NCBI GenBank assembly: GCA_938021675.1 | Contig: CALIFY010000006.1 | Span: 1-63,147 of the forward strand | Origin: an uncultured Acidimicrobiales bacterium | GTDB lineage: Bacteria; Actinomycetota; Acidimicrobiia; Acidimicrobiales; SZUA-35 | Direction of reading: 5' to 3' | DNA length: 63,147 nucleotides | Shown here: in pieces, positions 17,605 to 26,174 of the stretch | Position numbering within the stretch: the stretch's first letter is position 1 | How the letters are laid out: each line of letters starts with the position of its first letter | Position numbers and translations under genes: made by a program | The notes under the pieces: model-generated | Database searches by the model: none | What the model was told of the DNA's origin: nothing | Seen by the model: the letters and a program-made list of their open reading frames with translations, nothing else

Positions 17605-18381
17605 GTGGGTTCAACGGCAGAACATTCCTCGGCCCGATCGTCGGGGCCGGTGTGGGACCGTAGCGCAGCCATCGACGGCATACGGGCGTTGCTACCCCTC
17701 GCGCTCCCCGCTCCGTTTTTTGGACTTGTGCTCGGCGTGCAAATAGGCGAGTCACCATTGGTCGACAACACGGCTGGATGGGCGTCCTCGTGGCTGATCT
17801 TCGGAGGGGCGTCGCAGCTCGCGGCTGTCACGCTTCTCAACGCCGGGGGAAGCGCGGTGTTGGCGGTCTTGACCGTCTTGGCCATCAACTCCCGCCACAT
17901 CATGTATAGCGCTGCGCTTCAACCGCGGTTTCGCGACGCCCCGCTCTGGTTCCGCTACATCGGACCATACGTGCTGGTAGATCAGGTCTTTGCCACCTCC
18001 GACGCTCGAAGCGATGACGACTCGATGGCCTACCGGGTGAGCTTCTACCTGGTTTCGGGGGTCTGTTGGTTCCTTCTGTGGAACCTCTCTGTGTTGGCCG
18101 GGATCCTTGTTGGCAACGTCGTGCCGGCATCGTGGTCGTTCGACTTTGCCGTGCCGTTGATGTTTCTCGGTCTGATGGTCAACGCGCTCAAAGATCGCCC
18201 CGGGATCGTTGCCGCCGCCATCTCCGGAGTGATCGCAGTGATGGCCCGAGACCTTGAGCCGGCCGGCTCCGGGTTGCTCGTCGGCGCACTCTGTGGCATG
18301 ACGGTCGCTGCGTTACTGGACTGGCGGCTCGAATCAGGCTCGGACGAACAGACCGACCATTCGCTGAAAAACGACCGATGA
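17605..18381 (+). CDS. azlC: AzlC-family branched-chain amino acid exporter, large subunit
   Basis: 258 aa, about six to seven membrane helices. The AzlC hallmarks are LALPAPFFGLVLGVQ, FGGASQLAAVTLLNAG and AINSRHIMYSAALQP, followed by FRYIGPYVLVDQVFATS. With the AzlD partner it exports branched-chain or related amino acids. The stop overlaps the azlD start by 4 bp, so the two proteins are probably translationally coupled. Confidence 0.93.
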   Translation: MGSTAEHSSARSSGPVWDRSAAIDGIRALLPLALPAPFFGLVLGVQIGESPLVDNTAGWASSWLIFGGASQLAAVTLLNAGGSAVLAVLTVLAINSRHIMYSAALQPRFRDAPLWFRYIGPYVLVDQVFATSDARSDDDSMAYRVSFYLVSGVCWFLLWNLSVLAGILVGNVVPASWSFDFAVPLMFLGLMVNALKDRPGIVAAAISGVIAVMARDLEPAGSGLLVGALCGMTVAALLDWRLESGSDEQTDHSLKNDR

Positions 18382-18695
18382 AGAGTTGGCTGGTCTTCAT
18401 CTTCGCCGGAATCGGCACGTACCTCACCAGGGCGTCCTTTATCGCCTTCGGCGCCGGGGTCGAGCTGCCGACATGGCTTCAGCGGGCGTTGAAGTATGTA
18501 GCACCAGCGGTGTTCGCCGCCATCGCCCTGCCGGCGGTCGTCACCGGCGGCGCCAACCCTGATGTGATCGCAGTGGACGCCCGTCTGGTCGCAGCAGCGA
18601 TCGCCACCGGGGTCGCGATGTGGACCAAGAATCTGACTTGGGTGCTGGCCATCGGTATGTCCACGCTTTGGGTGTTGCAGTGGATCGGCCTTTAG
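18378..18695 (+). CDS. azlD: AzlD-family branched-chain amino acid exporter, small subunit
   Basis: 105 aa, three to four membrane helices, the usual AzlD size. Motifs GIGTYLTRASFIAF near the N-terminus and LKYVAPAVFAAIALPAVV in the middle are typical. It partners AzlC encoded immediately upstream. Confidence 0.93.
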   Translation: MKSWLVFIFAGIGTYLTRASFIAFGAGVELPTWLQRALKYVAPAVFAAIALPAVVTGGANPDVIAVDARLVAAAIATGVAMWTKNLTWVLAIGMSTLWVLQWIGL

Positions 18696-18934
18696 TGACT
18701 CGCTGAAAGCGTGCCGGCCCACGTCAACCGGTCGGGCCGCCTCGGTATGTGAGCTTGATTTCTAGGGGCTTTTTTCGTACCAGGCCGGGAATTCTGCACA
18801 AAGGGCTTGCGATTTTCCGATTTCGCGTGAATCATGCGACCCAGTGGGCGGTGCGACAAGCATCCGCAATGATGGACTGGACGGGAGGGGCCCTTCGGTC
18901 TGTCGGATTACCAACATGAGTAGATAGCACTCCA

Positions 18935-19204
18935 ATGGACAGATTTTCCGCCGGTGGCCGAAAGGCCGCAAACTTTGCATTCTCCGAGACCGGGTCAAGA
19001 CACCTGGCCGACTGCCTTCGCTGGCTGGAGCGAGCCGCCCATAGCACCGTCAACCCAACGATCCACCGTCTCATCGACGACGTAGCGACCGAACTTCGCG
19101 ACCTCGGGTCGATCGACGTTGAGATGCGCGCCGTCATTGAGGGCGCGCTTGAGTCGGTCGCTACCGCACTCGACATAGACCGCTCACTTCGCCGAATGAA
19201 CTAG
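18935..19204 (+). CDS. Small helical protein of unknown function
   Basis: 89 aa, predicted mainly alpha-helical and without signal or membrane segments (for example LADCLRWLERAAHS and IEGALESVATALDIDRSLRR). It is preceded by a 240-bp region after azlD that is more AT-rich than its surroundings and holds a T-run (18770-18776), but no clear promoter. A frame of similar length runs on the opposite strand; I prefer this one for its codon use and helical pattern. Ribosome site weak, so moderate doubt remains. Confidence 0.4.
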   Translation: MDRFSAGGRKAANFAFSETGSRHLADCLRWLERAAHSTVNPTIHRLIDDVATELRDLGSIDVEMRAVIEGALESVATALDIDRSLRRMN

Positions 19205-19260
19205 CCGGTCTCGAAACGAGCTTCAATCCAAAAGAGAACGAGGATTCGAGCAAGAACGCG

Positions 19261-20073
19261 CTATTCCGTGCCCCGGTTAGACAACGAAGCCGAGCCGAAG
19301 GGGAGCGTCCCCGATTCGGACAACGCCCGCAAGCTTTCTATGGTTCCTTCGGTCATCGGGGCTGGCACATCGAGAGAGTCGAGAAGTCCGAGCGCACTCC
19401 TCATCTCATCGAGCCGTCGGTTCGTGTGGGTCGTGGCCCCTTCGACCAAATGCTCGAGCCACGTTTCGTCGGCGGTGTCGATCTCATCGACCAGGTTGCC
19501 CCAAAGCCACTCAAGATCGTCGGCTGCCGCTCCAGCCCGGAGCGCCTCGATTAACACCGCCGCCGTGCCTTTCAGCATGACGCTACGGAGCAGCTTCTTG
19601 GCCGATGCCGATCCCGGTGCACCGTCGAGCCGATCGACGTATCCCCCGATGCTGTTGATCATCTCGGCGTATGCCGCCGCGCCCGGCCCAGCGGCCACGG
19701 TCGGCGTGGCCAATCCATAGCCACGCACCGTTCTCATCAGAGCCACGTCGGCGAACGCCAGAGATTTAGCCTGTGCCACATCGGCCAATTGGACCATGAG
19801 GTTCGGATCCGCGGTCGAAAGGTCGGCGTAGGTGGTTCCAACCGACATCGCTTCGAACGCCTGAAAGAACGCCAGCTTGGCATCCGAGGCAGCGGTGACC
19901 GCCATGACCAAATCGCTACCGCGGACGGCCAGCGCGGGGTGAACGTACCGAACGACACCCTCCGGGGTAGGAATCTCGGCCGGGTCAAACGCCTGAACGT
20001 AGGCGCCAGCAAGCACAAGGTCGGAAGCCAACCTTGATCCTGCCTCGCCAAGCCCGAATACGCAGATCCTCAT
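19261..20073 (-). CDS. NAD(P)-dependent oxidoreductase, 6-phosphogluconate/3-hydroxyisobutyrate dehydrogenase-like
   Basis: 270 aa from the ATG at 20073. The upstream 59 codons of the frame are Arg/Pro-rich and not protein-like, and the Rossmann motif MRICVFGLGEAGSRLASDL starts right at this ATG. The C-terminal half (KKLLRSVMLKGTAAVLIEAL) fits the DUF1932 helical domain that carries the family's catalytic Lys. It is divergent from modA across about 290 bp. Probable beta-hydroxyacid dehydrogenase; substrate unknown. Confidence 0.85.
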   Translation of the reverse strand: MRICVFGLGEAGSRLASDLVLAGAYVQAFDPAEIPTPEGVVRYVHPALAVRGSDLVMAVTAASDAKLAFFQAFEAMSVGTTYADLSTADPNLMVQLADVAQAKSLAFADVALMRTVRGYGLATPTVAAGPGAAAYAEMINSIGGYVDRLDGAPGSASAKKLLRSVMLKGTAAVLIEALRAGAAADDLEWLWGNLVDEIDTADETWLEHLVEGATTHTNRRLDEMRSALGLLDSLDVPAPMTEGTIESLRALSESGTLPFGSASLSNRGTE

Positions 20074-20312
20074 CGCCGTTCCGAACGCTAACAGTACCGC
20101 CCCAGGTTCGCTACGTGGTCGGCGTGGAACCCAGCGCTCCCCCGTCGGCCGGTTGACCGACCCTGGCCGGGCCGACCGCGTTTGGGTCCGAAGGTCTCCC
20201 GGTGAAGACCGGGTTGGACGACACGCCCCGGCACCCGGTGGACGGGTCATCGCCTGATCGGAATTCGGTCAAGACTGGTTCTGGCGGCGATTGGCGGGCG
20301 ATGACCGTCCCC

Positions 20313-20341
20313 GACCTCTAGTCTCGGTGAAACCAGAGGTC
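20313..20341. promoter_or_regulatory. Inverted repeat upstream of modA
   Basis: GACCTCT (20313-20319) and AGAGGTC (20335-20341) form a perfect 7-bp stem with a 15-nt loop, ending 22 bp before the modA start. It could be an operator or a leader hairpin. It does not match the ModE or Moco-riboswitch patterns I know. Confidence 0.3.
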
Positions 20342-20362
20342 AAGGGCGAGGTGCGACACTAC

Positions 20363-21154
20363 ATGACGATTCGGGTAGCACCCCTCAGGCACCGGTCGAT
20401 GCCGCCATCGTTTCAGGGTGCGCTCGTCGTTGTGTCGATCATCGTCATCTCGATTCTCGCCGGTTGCGGGTCGGACGGTGACCGTCGAACGCTTCGCGTG
20501 TTCGCCGCCGCCTCACTCACCGATTCGTTCGCTGACCTGGCGGAGGCATTCGAAGCCGAGAATCCAGGCGTACGCGTCGAACTCAATCTGGCCGGTAGCT
20601 CATCGCTACGTGAGCAGATCTTGGAAGGAGCGCCCGCTGACGTGTTCGCATCGGCAAACGAGCAGGTCATGGACGACCTGGTGGCGGCAGCAGCCGTGTC
20701 CGGCGATCCCGCACCGTTCGCTTCAAACCGGCTGGCTCTGGCTGTTCCCGCCGGGAACCCGGCAGACGTCGATGGGCTCGCCGACCTAGCGGACGCCGAA
20801 CTGTTGGTCGGACTGTGCGCCAGCCAGGTTCCGTGCGGGCAGCTGGCCTCCGAGGCGCTCGGCATGGCCGGCGTCACCGCCGCGCCGGATACCACCGAGC
20901 CTGACGTACGGGCACTCCTGGCCAAGGTTGAGGCCGGCGAGCTCGATGTCGGCCTCATCTACGCCAGCGACGTCGTCGCTTCCACCGGGGGCGTCGAGGT
21001 GATTGCCGCCCCTGCCCTCGATGGTCACTCCACTCGGTATCCGGTAGCGGTTCTCAGCGGTTCGACGTCACCGGCCCTGGCCGACGCGTTCATGATCTTC
21101 GTGTTGTCGCCGGAGGGGCGGGCCATCCTCGACCGTCATGGCTTTGGCCGATGA
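20363..21154 (+). CDS. modA: Molybdate ABC transporter substrate-binding lipoprotein
   Basis: 263 aa from the ATG at 20363. A start at 20291 is possible but would put the signal peptide 24 residues inside. Lipoprotein signal with lipobox LAGC (C35). The mature protein opens with LRVFAAASLTDSFADLAEAF, the classic ModA start, followed by NLAGSSSLREQILEGAPADVFASA, which supplies the oxyanion-binding serines. It captures molybdate or tungstate for ModBC. First gene of a three-gene operon with 4-bp overlaps. Confidence 0.94.
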   Translation: MTIRVAPLRHRSMPPSFQGALVVVSIIVISILAGCGSDGDRRTLRVFAAASLTDSFADLAEAFEAENPGVRVELNLAGSSSLREQILEGAPADVFASANEQVMDDLVAAAAVSGDPAPFASNRLALAVPAGNPADVDGLADLADAELLVGLCASQVPCGQLASEALGMAGVTAAPDTTEPDVRALLAKVEAGELDVGLIYASDVVASTGGVEVIAAPALDGHSTRYPVAVLSGSTSPALADAFMIFVLSPEGRAILDRHGFGR

Positions 21155-21990
21155 CAGTGAAACGGGATGCCGCGGCCACCGGCAGCAAACGTCGCCGTTC
21201 TCACCGATCGGCCGATAGCCGTACGCCCTGGCCATTGGCGGTGCTCGCCGCGGTGGCGTCCACGATTTTCGTAGTCCCCCTGATCGGACTGATCGGCAGC
21301 GCCCCATGGCGAGACCTCCCAAATCTCATCGCCGATGAGATCGTCGTCGATGCCATCGGTCTCTCGTTAGTGTCGTCGCTCGTCGCTGCCATGTTGTCGG
21401 TGATCCTCGGCGTACCGCTTGCATGGGTTCTCAGCCGATCCCGCTTCCCAGGACAGCGACTCCTCCGAGCGGTGGTCACGCTTCCGATGGTGCTCCCACC
21501 GGTCGTGGGCGGCGCTGCGCTACTCTTCGCCCTCGGGCGGCGTGGCATCATCGGCGAGCCGCTGGCCGAGGCCACCGGATTCGTCCTCCCGTTCTCGTTG
21601 TGGGGGGTGATCGTGGCGAACACCTTCGTCGCCATGCCGTTCCTTGTCGTAACCGTCGAGGGGGCGTTCGATAGCGTCGACCGACGCTACGAGGCAGCGG
21701 CGGCCACCCTGGGGGCCAACCGGTTCACCGTGTTTCGCCGGATCAGTCTCCCGATGATCGCGCCATCGCTACGAGCCGGGTTGGTGTTGGCCTGGGCCAG
21801 AGCCCTCGGAGAGTTCGGGGCCACGATCACATTCGCCGGAAATCTGTCCGGGCGGACCCAAACGCTACCGCTGGCGGTGTTCGTGGCTTTGGAGGCCGAT
21901 CGGCCGAGGGCGCTGGCCATCAGCCTCCTCCTCGTCGTCGTTTCCATCGTGGTGTTGGTGACGCTCCGCGACCAGTGGTGGCGCCGATGA
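21151..21990 (+). CDS. modB: Molybdate ABC transporter permease
   Basis: 279 aa with five to six membrane helices. The ABC permease coupling loop is YEAAAATLGANRFTVFRRIS, and GRALGEFGATITFAGN-like sequence (RALGEFGATITFAGNLSG) is the typical ModB ending. It overlaps modA by 4 bp and modC by 4 bp. Confidence 0.94.
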   Translation: MTVKRDAAATGSKRRRSHRSADSRTPWPLAVLAAVASTIFVVPLIGLIGSAPWRDLPNLIADEIVVDAIGLSLVSSLVAAMLSVILGVPLAWVLSRSRFPGQRLLRAVVTLPMVLPPVVGGAALLFALGRRGIIGEPLAEATGFVLPFSLWGVIVANTFVAMPFLVVTVEGAFDSVDRRYEAAAATLGANRFTVFRRISLPMIAPSLRAGLVLAWARALGEFGATITFAGNLSGRTQTLPLAVFVALEADRPRALAISLLLVVVSIVVLVTLRDQWWRR

Positions 21991-23117
21991 TCGAGGATCA
22001 CGGCGGCCTGATGGCGAAAATCGCCATCGACCGCCCGGCCCAACCCCACCAGGACATCGGGTTCCACCTCGATCTAGCCTTCTCCATCGATCCCGGCGAG
22101 ACGGTGGCCCTGCTGGGACCAAACGGAGCCGGAAAGTCGACGACGGTGCAGCTTCTCGCCGGGTTGCTCTCGCTGGACCGCGGGCAGATCTCGCTCGGCG
22201 GCCGTGTTCTCGACCGGGCAGGAAACGGCGCCGACCAACTGTTCGTCCCCCCAGAAAACCGGCACATCGGTGTCGTGTTCCAGGACTACCTGTTGTTCGA
22301 TCACCTTTCGGTGCTCGACAACGTCGCCTTCGGCCCGGTAAGTCGTGGTACATCGCGACGGGAAGCGAAGGTGTCGGCAGCCAAACTGCTCGAACTCGTC
22401 GGACTATCGGCGCTGGCCGGGTCGCGGCCCACCGCCCTATCGGGTGGCCAAGCCCAACGAGTAGCGCTGGCTCGAGCCTTGGCCACGGAGCCGGATCTGC
22501 TACTCCTCGACGAACCGCTGTCGGCGCTCGACGTCACGACGAGGGTCGAGCTTCGTGCCATGCTCACCGCCCACCTGGCGCTCTTTGAGGGGCCGATACT
22601 GCTTATCAGTCACGACCCAGCGGAAGCGTTCGGGCTCGCCGACCGGATCCTCGTCCTGGAGGACGGCCGCCTTACCCAGGCTGGAACCGTCGACGAGATC
22701 CGTCGCCGACCTGCGAGTCGCTACGCTGCCGCATTGACCGGGGTCAATACTCTGACCGGAGTTTCCGATCGGGGTGCCATCACCCTCGACGACTCCCGAC
22801 AACACCTCCAGACATTCGACCGGACATCTGGGTCGGTGCAGGTCACCATCGACCCTCGGGCCGTTGCCGTGTACCGCCGGGCACCGGAGGGCAGCCCCCG
22901 CAACAGCTGGTCCACGACCATCGAGGCCATCGAACCCCTCGGCGACATCATGAGGCTTCAGCTCGGTGCGCCGTTGCCACTACTTGCCGACATCACCCCA
23001 GGTGCGGTATCGGATCTCTCACTCAAACCAGGACAGACCGTCTGGGTGTCGATCAAGGCCACAGAAGTCCTGGCCACCAAGACCGGGGACGACCCGGAGA
23101 AAAATCTCGACGATTAA
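21987..23117 (+). CDS. modC: Molybdate ABC transporter ATP-binding protein
   Basis: 376 aa from the ATG at 21987, which overlaps the modB stop (ATGA). Walker A GPNGAGKST, signature LSGGQAQRVALARAL, Walker B LLLLDEPLSALD and switch LISHDPAEAFGLADR are intact. The C-terminal 120 residues form a TOBE-type oxyanion-sensing region. It powers molybdate import, presumably for molybdenum enzymes such as the one encoded at 57727. Confidence 0.93.
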   Translation: MIEDHGGLMAKIAIDRPAQPHQDIGFHLDLAFSIDPGETVALLGPNGAGKSTTVQLLAGLLSLDRGQISLGGRVLDRAGNGADQLFVPPENRHIGVVFQDYLLFDHLSVLDNVAFGPVSRGTSRREAKVSAAKLLELVGLSALAGSRPTALSGGQAQRVALARALATEPDLLLLDEPLSALDVTTRVELRAMLTAHLALFEGPILLISHDPAEAFGLADRILVLEDGRLTQAGTVDEIRRRPASRYAAALTGVNTLTGVSDRGAITLDDSRQHLQTFDRTSGSVQVTIDPRAVAVYRRAPEGSPRNSWSTTIEAIEPLGDIMRLQLGAPLPLLADITPGAVSDLSLKPGQTVWVSIKATEVLATKTGDDPEKNLDD

Positions 23118-23182
23118 CCGGTCGACCCTCGACGAACTTGGCTCATCTGGGGTATGCAGAGACGGTGCTGTCAAACCGAACG

Positions 23183-25177
23183 ATGTCGACCGCTTGGGAT
23201 GCCATCGAACCCGGTGATCTCGACCTTACCGATCCGCTCCACGCCTGCTGCCACGGATCGCGTGTCTTGGGGCGAGAACCGGCGTTCGTCCTTCACGGCG
23301 GTGGCAACACGTCGGTCAAGGCACCGTGGACCGACATCGACGGTTCGACCATCGACACGCTCTACGTCAAGGGCTCAGGTTGGGATCTGGCCACCATCGC
23401 GCCGGCTGGCTTCTCTCCGCTTCGCCGATCTCGATTGGCCGAACTGTTGGAACTCGACACCTTGTCCGACGAGGCGATGGCCCGCGAGTTGGCGGCGGCC
23501 AAACTCGACCCCACTGCCCCGGCGCCGTCGGTCGAGTCGCTGCTCCACGCTTACCTCCCCTTCCCGGCGGTGCTGCACAGCCATGCCGATGCCATCGTAG
23601 CGATAACCAACACCGCCGACGGCGAAGCCCACGTCAGGTCGGCGCTCGGTTCCAATGTCGTCGTCATCCCATACGTGATGCCCGGTTTCGATCTGGCGAG
23701 ACTCGTCCGGGAACTGTGGCCGACCCAGTATCACGATGACGTGACCGGCATGGTGCTGCTCAACCATGGGCTGTTCACGTTCGCGACGACAATCCAAGAG
23801 GCGCTCGCACGCCATGTTGCATTGATCGAACGGTGTGAACAATGGATTGAGACTCACCCCGTCGCTCCACGGGCAACGCCCCACGGCGGGCGGGCAACCC
23901 CGGTCCCGCCGTCGCCTGACCCAATCGCCACCGCCGAGCTCCGACAACGAATCTCGGTTGCCGCCGGACGACCGATGGTGTTGACATCTATCAGCAACGC
24001 TGCAACCGACACGTTTCTACGCCGGACGGATTGGACCGACCTGGCTTCGAGGGGTCCGCTCACCCCGGACCACATCTTGAGGACGAAACGCCTGCCCCTT
24101 GTAGGGACCGATGTCGAGGGCTACGTCGAAGAATACGTCGACTATTTCGCCCGGCACACAGCCGGCTCCGGTCAGGAGCTGGTCATGGTCGACCCTGCCC
24201 CACGTGTCGTGCTCGACAGCTCGATGGGCATGCTGACCGTCGGGTCGACGGCGGCCGAAGCGTCGGCTGTCGCCGACATCGCCACCCACACCATCGACGT
24301 GGTGGCGACTGTGGAGGATCGTCTCGGAGGCTACGTTGCCCTGTCGGAGGCCGAACTGTTCGCGGTCGAGTACTGGGAGCTGGAGCAAGCAAAACTTCGA
24401 CGCCAAGGAACGCCGGCCGAGCTGGCCGGGCAGGTGGCGATCGTAACCGGGGCCGCATCGGGAATAGGGCGCGCCTGCGCCGCATGTCTGTTGGAACGGG
24501 GCGCGGCGGTTGTCGGGATCGACGTTGCCGACGGCGTGGCCAACGCGTTCGACGGACCGGCCTGGCTCGGAATTCGCTGCGACGTTACCGATGGTCCGGC
24601 CGTGGCCGAGGCCGTCGCCGCCGCATCGGCTCGCTTTGGTGGTCTCGACATCGCAGTGGTGGCCGCTGGAGTACTCGGGGCAACTGCACCGATACGCGAC
24701 CTACAAGACGATGCCTGGAGACACACCATGTCGATCAACGTCGACTCGGTAGCAACGTTGTTCCGTTCGATCCACCCCTATCTCGCTTGTTCCCCGGTCG
24801 CCGGGCGGGTGGTGGTCATCGGTTCAAAGAACGCTCCAGCGCCTGGTCGTGGTGTTGCACCGTATTCGGCATCAAAGGCGGCGTTGACCCAGCTGGCGCG
24901 GGTAGCCGCACTCGAATGGGCCGATGATGGGATCCTGGTCAATGTCGTCCATCCCGACGCGGTATTCGATACCGGTCTGTGGAACGAGGAGATGATCGAG
25001 ACCCGAGCCCGTGCTTACAACATGACACCCGAGGCGTACCGATCGCGAAACCTGTTGGGCACCGAGGTCACATCGGCGGCGGTTGCCGACTTGGTGCTTG
25101 CGCTCTGCGGGCCGGCCTTCGCCGCCACCACCGGAGCCCAGATCCCGATCGACGGCGGCAGTGACCGAATCATCTAG
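23183..25177 (+). CDS. Fused class II aldolase / short-chain dehydrogenase
   Basis: 664 aa from the ATG at 23183; a TTG at 23138 is the alternative. The N-terminal class II aldolase/adducin domain (about 1-400) has FVLHGGGNTSVK and the zinc-binding histidines in AVLHSHADAIVAITN and NHGLFTF. The C-terminal SDR domain (about 415-660) has IVTGAASGIGRACA, a Ser in VVIGSKNAP, the YSASK pair in VAPYSASKAAL, and DGGSDRII at the end. This architecture is known from rhamnulose-1-phosphate aldolase/lactaldehyde dehydrogenase fusions; the exact substrate here is open. It follows modC by 65 bp. Confidence 0.9.
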   Translation: MSTAWDAIEPGDLDLTDPLHACCHGSRVLGREPAFVLHGGGNTSVKAPWTDIDGSTIDTLYVKGSGWDLATIAPAGFSPLRRSRLAELLELDTLSDEAMARELAAAKLDPTAPAPSVESLLHAYLPFPAVLHSHADAIVAITNTADGEAHVRSALGSNVVVIPYVMPGFDLARLVRELWPTQYHDDVTGMVLLNHGLFTFATTIQEALARHVALIERCEQWIETHPVAPRATPHGGRATPVPPSPDPIATAELRQRISVAAGRPMVLTSISNAATDTFLRRTDWTDLASRGPLTPDHILRTKRLPLVGTDVEGYVEEYVDYFARHTAGSGQELVMVDPAPRVVLDSSMGMLTVGSTAAEASAVADIATHTIDVVATVEDRLGGYVALSEAELFAVEYWELEQAKLRRQGTPAELAGQVAIVTGAASGIGRACAACLLERGAAVVGIDVADGVANAFDGPAWLGIRCDVTDGPAVAEAVAAASARFGGLDIAVVAAGVLGATAPIRDLQDDAWRHTMSINVDSVATLFRSIHPYLACSPVAGRVVVIGSKNAPAPGRGVAPYSASKAALTQLARVAALEWADDGILVNVVHPDAVFDTGLWNEEMIETRARAYNMTPEAYRSRNLLGTEVTSAAVADLVLALCGPAFAATTGAQIPIDGGSDRII

Positions 25178-25207
25178 ATAGCCCTCGGCTCAGACACCAC
25201 CGGGCGG

Positions 25208-26098
25208 TCAATCGAGAAAGAGCCAATCGGTCACCACACCGTCGGGGTCTACCAGCAGTACCGTTTCATCTTCGTTCGACCAGACCGGGAACTGCTCGCC
25301 GAGGTAACGGTCGGCCTCGGTGTCGGTCCCCTCTCCGGTGCGTACCCGAAGACGCGAGCCGGCATCGAGGCGACCATCGAGTGTGAACCGATTGCTCGTC
25401 GTGTGATCTCGAATAACCCAACCCGCCAAATCAACCGGCTCTCCAGAGCGGTTTTCAATCTCCAACCACTCCTCGGCAAGCACCTCGCCATCGGGGCCCG
25501 GCGGGTTCGGTTGGGCGTCGCCGATTTCGAGCGCTTGTGTCGCCGGGGTGCCGCAACGGTCGCCCCACAGGCCAAGTCGAGCTTCGGCCGACGCCTTCAT
25601 GGCCTCTCTCCGCCCATCGTCTTCGAATAGGGCCAACCCATGCCCCTCGGCGATGAGGAGATCGACGACGGATTCGCCGTCGGCCAGAAGCTCGACGAGC
25701 AACCGACCGAACCGGTCGTTTTCTTCGCCAATCACCGACAATTGTCGGCCTTCGAGGAGTTCCGCGAGGGCCACCGTCGAGGCCTCGCCGTGGCAGCTTG
25801 GCCGGTCGTCGGGCAAGAGCGCTTCTGGGGCGTTGTAGTTTTCCAATCTCACATCGACGTCTTCGCCGGCGATCGTCATCTCCAGCGAGTCACCGTCGAC
25901 CACCCGAATCAATTCGGCCGGCGCACCGCCGCTAACGGTTGGCTGCCCCTCGGACCCTGGCAGCGATCCAGGGTCGTTTTGGTCGAAGGACTCGCTCGAC
26001 GTCTCGGCGGCTGAACAGGCGATTCCGACCACCGCCAGAGCCGTCAGCACACCGATCCCGAACGGGCCGACACGAAAACGTAGGGGTAGTGATGCCAT
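25208..26098 (-). CDS. Thermonuclease-family lipoprotein with lamin-tail domain
   Basis: 296 aa. Signal peptide with possible lipobox (GIAC, C28). A staphylococcal-nuclease-like domain (about 60-175) has LIRVVDGDSLEM, VRLENYNAPE, a Glu/Arg-containing EENDRFGRLLVELL and VDLLIAEGHGLA. A C-terminal lamin-tail-like domain (about 190-296) has EEWLEIENRSGEPVDLAGWV. It is probably a surface-bound nuclease or nucleic-acid-binding protein. It lies downstream of the Tad-locus VWA gene on the same strand, 76 bp away. Confidence 0.85.
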   Translation of the reverse strand: MASLPLRFRVGPFGIGVLTALAVVGIACSAAETSSESFDQNDPGSLPGSEGQPTVSGGAPAELIRVVDGDSLEMTIAGEDVDVRLENYNAPEALLPDDRPSCHGEASTVALAELLEGRQLSVIGEENDRFGRLLVELLADGESVVDLLIAEGHGLALFEDDGRREAMKASAEARLGLWGDRCGTPATQALEIGDAQPNPPGPDGEVLAEEWLEIENRSGEPVDLAGWVIRDHTTSNRFTLDGRLDAGSRLRVRTGEGTDTEADRYLGEQFPVWSNEDETVLLVDPDGVVTDWLFLD

Positions 26099-26174
26099 AG
26101 GTGCTGGCCAGCGTACGAGGCGTCGGGGTCGACCCCTGCGCCGGCCTATGAGATTGACCGATCGGCCGGCTCAC

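Noticed and set aside
18832-19176. A 114-residue reverse-strand frame overlapping the small forward gene
   Set aside because: Ser/Arg-rich and low in protein-like pattern, and no ribosome site seen; the forward 89-residue frame looks more like a helical protein.
24031-24927. A 298-residue forward frame within the fused aldolase/SDR gene
   Set aside because: Arg/Gly-rich shadow of a gene with intact domains in the other frame.
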